Source: Vallitalea maricola (lineage in GTDB: Bacteria > Bacillota > Clostridia > Lachnospirales > Vallitaleaceae). From it: DNA of 45,869 bases. A program made the translations under genes and the position numbers. The stretch lies in NCBI RefSeq assembly GCF_036985595.1, contig NZ_BTPU01000094.1, forward strand, positions 1-45,869, given 5' to 3'. This document shows positions 40,847 through 45,869 of the stretch, piece after piece. Positions within the stretch are counted from its first letter, which is position 1. Each line of letters starts with the position of its first letter. Below the pieces are notes generated by a model, which was not told the origin of the DNA, searched no databases, and saw nothing but the letters and a program-made list of their open reading frames with translations.

Positions 40847-42538
40847 TTATTTAATCTTATTATATATCTCCTTAATTTTCTGTTTTAGATATATATTATC
40901 TCTATTAGCGCTATCTTTCTTATTTTCCATGTAATTAATGATTTCCACTACAATATCAGCAACTTCATGTTCCTGAATACTACTTCTTATAAAGTCTTTG
41001 GAATTAGCTTTTAAGCTTATATTATAATGGTGCTTTATCATGTCATTAAGAATATTGTAGATATCATTTTCATTATCACTATTCTTTAATTGCTTATACA
41101 TATTATTAAGCTCTTTATCTTGTTTCTTAGCATACGCCCTTAATACAATTAATAATGTAACTAATAATATTAAGATAATGAGTATAATAAACCCTATCAA
41201 CAAACCTTTCTTGCTGAATTTTAGTGTAAGATAATCCTTATCATCCATATTATAACTGACTTGATTAATTTTAATCTTTTGAGAAGTTGCGTATTCTTTG
41301 TTATCTGTTTTATTTCCATTATCGGACTGATTATTAGACTGATTATTTTCTGTAACTTCACCAGTTACGGTAATAGTCTTACCAGGTATCTCAGCTCTTT
41401 TATAAGTTCCTGATACAGTATCAAAGTAGGATATGTAGATAGGATCAATCTTAATATCTCCATTTTTTTCAGGAACTAATATTACTTCAAATTGTTTTTT
41501 AGCATTGTATTGATTATTTTCAATACTTTCATTCATACCTTTTACTGTTTCATAAACAGAAAAACCAGGTACCTCATCTTTTATTATCTTATCCAGAATC
41601 TCTAAGTTACAATTACCAGAAGCAGTAACATTAAGAGTCAATGAATCTCCATATTCTAATTGGTCTTTATTAAACTCAGCTTCTATTTTCAAATCACCAA
41701 CCAGTCCCGAAAAATCATCAGGCTTATTTTCCTCTGGTAATGGCTTAATAGTCACCTCTTTTTCAGTTGTTCCTAAATATACTGGTTTAGATGAATCAAA
41801 AAAATTCGATGTAGCGATATTTGCTTGAAATTTATATGAAGGGATTGTTACCTTACCTGTTTTTATTGGTGATAAATACATCTTCTTAGCCTCGTATTTA
41901 ACATATTTATTACCATCAACATAAACATAATTACCTTTTAGGTCATCATTGGCAACTTCATTAACCATAAAGTCATCAAACCCTATTTGATCTGCAAAAC
42001 CATAACTTTCAATGCTATAACGTGAATAGAGTTCATAAGTTAAACCAATCTTTTGCCCAAAATAAATTTCATCATCAGAGATTAAAGTTTTTAAAAATAT
42101 ATCTTTGACCTCCTCATTATGAACATCATCATTCCTTTTGCTGACATTGACTTTCAATGTGTTTGTTTTACGTATATCTCCCTTATAATTGATACTACCT
42201 TGAAGAGTGAATTCTCCAGATTTCTTTGGCATCAACACATAAGTAACGTCAATCTGACTAGTTGTATCTCCATTAATAATTCTGGTAGATGTGGATTGAC
42301 TTGTTGATAATACATCAAAATTATCTAGTCCATCTATTACCAGATCCTTACATCCATTAGCATTTATTATAGAAAAAACTAGATTAGTACTAACCCCTTC
42401 CTCTAGATTAAGACTGTCAATATCAAGACGAAACTCTGCCTCTTTTTTTGCTAAAACGCTTCCTTCTGTAAGTAATATAAGTGTAGCTATCAAACATAAT
42501 ATGAAGGAAATTCTAACTTTCATTCTTTTACCAGTCAT
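40847..42538 (-). CDS. batD: BatD family protein
   Basis: A 563-residue surface protein of the BatD (oxygen-tolerance) family: a signal peptide (about residues 7-31, ISFILCLIATLILLTEGSVL), a large beta-rich extracytoplasmic region with repeated Ig-like segments (EFRLDIDSLNLEEGVSTNLV...; SDDEIYFGQKIGLTYELYSR; FNKDQLEYGDSLTLNVTASG), a transmembrane helix (about residues 443-465), and a cytoplasmic helical tail. The frame opens at 42556, but GGAGG lies 6 bases before the ATG at 42538 (MTGKRMKVR), inside the TPR gene, giving an 11-base overlap. It is the last gene of the Bat operon. Molecular function is unknown; aerotolerance in Bacteroides is the founding phenotype. Confidence 0.88.
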   Translation of the reverse strand: MTGKRMKVRISFILCLIATLILLTEGSVLAKKEAEFRLDIDSLNLEEGVSTNLVFSIINANGCKDLVIDGLDNFDVLSTSQSTSTRIINGDTTSQIDVTYVLMPKKSGEFTLQGSINYKGDIRKTNTLKVNVSKRNDDVHNEEVKDIFLKTLISDDEIYFGQKIGLTYELYSRYSIESYGFADQIGFDDFMVNEVANDDLKGNYVYVDGNKYVKYEAKKMYLSPIKTGKVTIPSYKFQANIATSNFFDSSKPVYLGTTEKEVTIKPLPEENKPDDFSGLVGDLKIEAEFNKDQLEYGDSLTLNVTASGNCNLEILDKIIKDEVPGFSVYETVKGMNESIENNQYNAKKQFEVILVPEKNGDIKIDPIYISYFDTVSGTYKRAEIPGKTITVTGEVTENNQSNNQSDNGNKTDNKEYATSQKIKINQVSYNMDDKDYLTLKFSKKGLLIGFIILIILILLVTLLIVLRAYAKKQDKELNNMYKQLKNSDNENDIYNILNDMIKHHYNISLKANSKDFIRSSIQEHEVADIVVEIINYMENKKDSANRDNIYLKQKIKEIYNKIK

Positions 42539-43487
42539 ATTTCTCCTCCTTACCACTGTTTTTTACTTGTTGATTATTTTTCAAACTACTCTCTTCTTGT
42601 TTTTCCAACATCTGTAGTATCTGCATTATGTCTTTATCATTTTGTTCGCCTTCGGAGGTATCTTCCTTATTCATGCTGCTACCATCTTCTTTATCCTCAT
42701 CAGACTTTTCGCCCTGTTCTTGCTGATTCTTCTTATCTTCGTCTTGATTTCCTTCTTGATTCTTGGATTGCTCACTTTCTTGTTCCTCTTCCTTGCTTTC
42801 ATCTTCTCCATCTTCGTTTTTATTTTCATCATTGCTACCAGATTCATGGTTTTGGTTATCTTTGTCCTGCTGTTGTTCTTGCTTATTGTCCCCGTTTTCT
42901 TCATTGTCTTGATTATCCTGCTGGTCACTTTTACCATCTTGATTATTTTTTTTATCATCTTGTTGATTTTCTTTGTTATCCTCTTGATTTTTATCATCTT
43001 GCTGATTCTGATTATCTTTATTCATCTCATCTATTTTACTTTTTACAAGCTCATAATTATATTTCAACTCTACATTACTAGGGAAATTGACCATACCGTT
43101 TTTATAAGCTTCCAGAGCCTTATTGTAGCACTCCATTTTCTGATTCATGTCATTACTGCTATCAGCTAGCTTATAACTACAATTTCCTTGGTTCAAATAT
43201 TTATCTACTTTGTTAGAAGCTTTATCATAATGTTCAATTGCCTGTTCATAATCATTCAATTGATATGATGCTTGTCCAGAGTTATAGTTAAGTATGGTAT
43301 CTTCAGGATTCTTTTCTAGTCCCTTTTGATATGCTTCTAGAGATTTGTCATAGTCTTCTGAAGCATATAATTTATTACCACTCGCTATGGATTTTTTTAT
43401 ACCATTATTAAAATCAAGTACTCCTGTTAAGAAAAGTACTAACATAATTATTATTAATGATCCAGATACAAAAGAAATCTTTTTCAT
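42528..43487 (-). CDS. batC: BatC-like TPR protein with long acidic low-complexity tail
   Basis: A 319-residue protein with an N-terminal membrane anchor (about residues 4-24) and two to three TPR units (NKLYASEDYDKSLEAYQKGL; NYNSGQASYQLNDYEQAIEH; KALEAYKNGMVNFPSNVELK). Roughly residues 155-285 are almost solely N, Q, D, E, K, S and G and are probably disordered. The end (IMQILQMLEKQEESSLKN) is a short helix, typical of BatC/BatB-type TPR proteins. Its ATG overlaps the stop of the upstream VWA gene by one base. The repetitive codons make this stretch prone to slippage and length variation. Confidence 0.85.
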   Translation of the reverse strand: MKKISFVSGSLIIIMLVLFLTGVLDFNNGIKKSIASGNKLYASEDYDKSLEAYQKGLEKNPEDTILNYNSGQASYQLNDYEQAIEHYDKASNKVDKYLNQGNCSYKLADSSNDMNQKMECYNKALEAYKNGMVNFPSNVELKYNYELVKSKIDEMNKDNQNQQDDKNQEDNKENQQDDKKNNQDGKSDQQDNQDNEENGDNKQEQQQDKDNQNHESGSNDENKNEDGEDESKEEEQESEQSKNQEGNQDEDKKNQQEQGEKSDEDKEDGSSMNKEDTSEGEQNDKDIMQILQMLEKQEESSLKNNQQVKNSGKEEKYDW

Positions 43488-44473
43488 TATAACTTCCTCC
43501 TTTCTGGAATGAAATACCCTAGAACAAATAATAATATCCCTGCACCTAAAAAGTATTGATATAACAATCTATATCTCTTCAGTTTCCTAGTTTTCATCAA
43601 ATCTCTTTTTAGATGACGAATATCATTTGTAAGGGAATTAATCTCTTCACCAGTTAACGATGATTGATAATATGCTCCATTACCAGTAGAGGCTAAGCTT
43701 TTCAATATATCCGAATTCAATTTTGACATTACTGGCTGCCCATTCTGGTCTTTTTTATAATCTATGACATTATTAGTAGCAGGGTCATATACAGGTATTA
43801 AACCGCCTTTATCCGTACCTATACCAATAGCAAACACTTTCAAGTTATCATCATTGATCTTTTTAAGTACTTCCAAACTGTTGGAATCATGTTCTTCTCC
43901 ATCACTCAAAACTATTACAACTTTATCTGCACCCATAGTCTGGTCAAAAGATTTATCCGCTAGACTAATTGCAGTACCAACATTACTGCCCCCTCCACCA
44001 ATCATATCAGTATCAATTACCTTAAGAAACATCTTAGCCAAATCATAATCATCGGTCAAAGGCATTTGAACAAAAGCTGATGATGAAAAAGGAATAAAGC
44101 CTATCCTATCTCCTTCAAGATTGTCTATTATATTCTCAACTATCTTCCTAGCTCTGCTAATCCTATTAGGCTTGATATCTTCAGCTAGCATACTCTTGGA
44201 AGTATCAATGAGAACATATATGTCAAGTCCTTCTCTATTCACTTCCGTAAGCCCTTTCAGCTTCTGAGGTCCAAGAAGAGAAAATACTATCAAACCAATA
44301 GCAACAGTCATTAAAATGATTTTGACGGATATAAATCTCACCTTAGTATCAAACTTCAACAAATTCAATATTTTTTTCTTTTTATAATATCCTAGTATAA
44401 AAACAGCCAAACATCCTATCAGAATTATGATATATATTATATTAAAAGGATATCTAAATTCTAAACCATTCAA
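43487..44473 (-). CDS. batB: BatB-like membrane VWA-domain protein
   Basis: A 328-residue protein with two N-terminal hydrophobic helices (about 10-29 and 52-68), a von Willebrand factor A domain with the metal-site motif DTSKS (90-94), TDDYDLAKMFL and VIVLSDGEEHDSN, and one C-terminal helix (about 303-321). This matches BatA/BatB membrane proteins. The start is TTG at 44473 with AGAGGG 8 bases upstream. It is coupled to the TPR gene by a 1-base overlap and follows the other VWA gene by 37 bases. Confidence 0.9.
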   Translation of the reverse strand: MNGLEFRYPFNIIYIIILIGCLAVFILGYYKKKKILNLLKFDTKVRFISVKIILMTVAIGLIVFSLLGPQKLKGLTEVNREGLDIYVLIDTSKSMLAEDIKPNRISRARKIVENIIDNLEGDRIGFIPFSSSAFVQMPLTDDYDLAKMFLKVIDTDMIGGGGSNVGTAISLADKSFDQTMGADKVVIVLSDGEEHDSNSLEVLKKINDDNLKVFAIGIGTDKGGLIPVYDPATNNVIDYKKDQNGQPVMSKLNSDILKSLASTGNGAYYQSSLTGEEINSLTNDIRHLKRDLMKTRKLKRYRLLYQYFLGAGILLFVLGYFIPERRKL

Positions 44474-44510
44474 TAAAATAACCCTCTTTCTATCTTAGTT
44501 ACTGCATACA

Positions 44511-45479
44511 TTATGGAATTTGAATATAAAAATAACGGTCAAGGAAAATACCTATCAGCAGCAAAATAAGAGCTACTTTAATTAAATCAAAAGCAAGTTC
44601 TTTGTACTGTACAAAATCATCCCTATCAAATTTTGTCTTCTCTAGTTCATTTATATCTGAAAATATCTTAGACATAGCCTGGGGATCTCTTGCTCTATAA
44701 TACTTGCCACCAGTTTTTTCAGCGATACCTTTTAACAATTCTTCATCAAGTCCACCTTCATATCGCTGATATCTAGTTTGTCCAAAGAAATCTACTGGAT
44801 ATATGGTTTCATCTGTTCCTACACCAATAGTATATATTTTAATACCTAATTCTTCTGCCAAATCAGATGCGGTATTTGGGTTAATGGCTCCTGCGTTATT
44901 TTCACCATCAGTAACTAATATCATAACCTTAGATTGTGAATCACTCTTTTTCAGTCTGTTAAGTCCAACAGAAATAGCCATTCCAATAGCTGTACCATTA
45001 TCATTAACTGATTCTGTGGTTATTTCTTCCAATGACTGCTTTACAATGTTATGGTCAAGTGTCAATGGTATTCTGGTGTATGCAGTTCCAGCAAAAATCA
45101 CCAAGGCTAATCTATCTGAAGGTCTTTCTTCTACAAAATCTTCAATGGTTTTCTTAGCAACCTCAAGACGATTAGGCTTGAAGTCAACAGATTCCATTGA
45201 GCCAGACACGTCTAATACCATTGCAATATCTATCCCTTTTTCCTGTATGGTATCTGGCTGGCTGGTCAACTGGGGTCTAGAAAGTGCTAGAACTAATATT
45301 ATTAAACTCAAACATATCATGTACTTACCGATTTTATGCTTATAAGTTTTTTTCAGCCCAGAACTTTTTAGAAGCTTAACACTAGAAAATTTTAATGTAC
45401 TTTTGTTTTTCTTGATTATGAAAATATATATAATTAAAGGTATAAATAATAAGAAATACCAATTCGCTAATCGTATCAT
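44511..45479 (-). CDS. batA: BatA-like membrane VWA-domain protein
   Basis: A 322-residue homologue of the next gene: N-terminal helices (about 7-23 and 52-67), a VWA domain with an intact MIDAS motif DVSGS (90-94), the later T in PLTLDHN and ILVTDGENNAG, and a C-terminal helix (about 298-315). The PNRLEVAKKTIEDF segment is common to BatA proteins. Its ATG overlaps the upstream gene's stop by 4 bases (ATGA). Two tandem VWA genes followed by TPR and BatD genes give the batA-B-C-D order. Confidence 0.92.
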   Translation of the reverse strand: MIRLANWYFLLFIPLIIYIFIIKKNKSTLKFSSVKLLKSSGLKKTYKHKIGKYMICLSLIILVLALSRPQLTSQPDTIQEKGIDIAMVLDVSGSMESVDFKPNRLEVAKKTIEDFVEERPSDRLALVIFAGTAYTRIPLTLDHNIVKQSLEEITTESVNDNGTAIGMAISVGLNRLKKSDSQSKVMILVTDGENNAGAINPNTASDLAEELGIKIYTIGVGTDETIYPVDFFGQTRYQRYEGGLDEELLKGIAEKTGGKYYRARDPQAMSKIFSDINELEKTKFDRDDFVQYKELAFDLIKVALILLLIGIFLDRYFYIQIP

Positions 45480-45869
45480 ACATCTACCTCTTTTGCTTGT
45501 TCTATTTTTTCCACTAATTCTACAAGTCTTATAAGTAATTCTTGTTTTTGTTCTGTGGTAACTACTACTCCTGTGAATTTATAGTAATCACACATCTGAA
45601 GCCAAGATTTGATATGTGGTACAAAAGACTCCAAAACAGTTATTGATGAAATCTCAGCTATTATTTCATTACATGTTTTACCTCTAATAGAACATGAATA
45701 CTTTGTCTGTAGGTAATTCTTAAGATTTAATGTCATAGTAACAAAACAATCACGTTCTTCTAATGAAATATCGTCTGTTGCTTTTTTGAAAATAATAAAA
45801 GCACTAACTGGACCTGTCTTTCTTCTTTTTATGTATTGCCATAGGCTTATACATAAAAAGAAGAAAGAC
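45476..45869 (-). CDS. DUF4381-like membrane protein of the Bat operon, 5' end outside the window
   Basis: The frame ending at 45476 has no stop up to the window edge, so the gene is larger than the 86 residues obtained from the first internal Met (45736). The 130 visible residues start with a hydrophobic stretch (FFFLCISLWQYI), a basic KRRK, then a cytoplasmic helical domain (EERDCFVTMTLNLKNYLQTK; GKTCNEIIAEI; KSWLQMCDYYKFTG). A membrane helix followed by such a domain, just before batA, matches the DUF4381-like protein of Bat operons; the family match is by context and weak similarity. DUF58 and MoxR genes would be expected to the right. The last 34 bases lie in an inverted repeat that could be an assembly artefact, so the first visible residues are unreliable. 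Confidence 0.65.
   Translation of the reverse strand, partial: SFFFLCISLWQYIKRRKTGPVSAFIIFKKATDDISLEERDCFVTMTLNLKNYLQTKYSCSIRGKTCNEIIAEISSITVLESFVPHIKSWLQMCDYYKFTGVVVTTEQKQELLIRLVELVEKIEQAKEVDV
45816..45869. repeat. Perfect 21-bp inverted repeat ending at the last base of the window
   Basis: The arm at 45816-45836 (GTCTTTCTTCTTTTTATGTA plus T) is the exact inverse of 45849-45869, separated by 12 bases. Because the right arm ends at the window boundary, the pairing could continue outside. It lies within the coding frame of the DUF4381-like gene. Confidence 0.85.

Noticed and set aside
42642..43169. Plus-strand ORF of 175 residues, very rich in I, L and F
   Set aside because: It is the exact antisense of the repetitive N/Q/D/E/K tract of the TPR gene; its composition is an artefact of that codon use.
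44803..45345. Plus-strand ORF of 180 residues
   Set aside because: Antisense to the batA VWA domain, no ribosome binding site, no recognisable domain; the minus frame is clearly coding.

Overview
The window reads as chromosomal DNA of a low-GC, endospore-forming, flagellated Gram-positive of the class Clostridia. Evidence: a CodY almost identical to the Bacillus protein over its DNA-binding helix, the spoIIGA-sigE-sigG sporulation block, a flagellar basal-body operon, Spo0E- and SpoVD-type proteins, AT-rich spacers, and strong Shine-Dalgarno sequences (often with TTG or GTG starts). MurE carries the DNPR motif, so the wall is probably meso-diaminopimelate type. The gene set would suit a Lachnospirales/Vallitalea-like lineage, but I cannot prove the genus. 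Both edges look like natural contig breaks: a partial IS200/IS605-like element on the left and a perfect inverted repeat ending at the last base on the right.

Layout, left to right. Nearly everything is transcribed leftward (minus strand), so operons read from high to low coordinates. 1-170: right end of a TnpB-type element with omegaRNA-like hairpins, abutting fliJ. 171-6587: flagellar operon flgB-flgC-fliE-fliF-fliG-fliH-fliI-fliJ. 6907-15034: codY, topA, dprA, a FemAB-like transferase, an Alr-like racemase and comM; topA-codY-flgB matches the Bacillus order without trmFO/xerC/hslVU. 15035-16409: a small island with a SinR-like HTH gene (+) and a DUF6241-like lipoprotein. 16572-20105: spoIIGA-sigE-sigG-ylmC-nrdR, with a Spo0A-type long-spacer promoter and strong hairpins just before the sigE and sigG ribosome binding sites. 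20396-36254: division and cell wall cluster mraZ-rsmH-ftsL-pbpB-spoVD-murE-murF-mraY-murD-ftsW-murA-ftsQ-ftsZ, headed by a near-consensus promoter and four 10-bp-periodic MraZ boxes; murG, murC, murB and ftsA are absent from it. 36650-37731: lgt followed by a 56-codon Spo0E-family gene. 38007-39429 (+): a 57-residue membrane protein and ychF. 39551-40664: DUF1062 and CD3324-family genes. 40847-45869: a Bat (aerotolerance-type) operon: DUF4381-like, two VWA proteins, a TPR protein and BatD.

The most novel signal is at 40140-40790. The unrelated DUF1062 and CD3324 genes share one leader module: a ribosome binding site, an 8-codon leader ORF (MRKLIISA or MRRYVINA), and a hairpin whose first arm begins in the leader stop codon. 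The second arm can alternatively pair with bases flanking the downstream start codon. This looks like a ribosome-controlled translational switch used twice. I know of no description of it, but I could not search.
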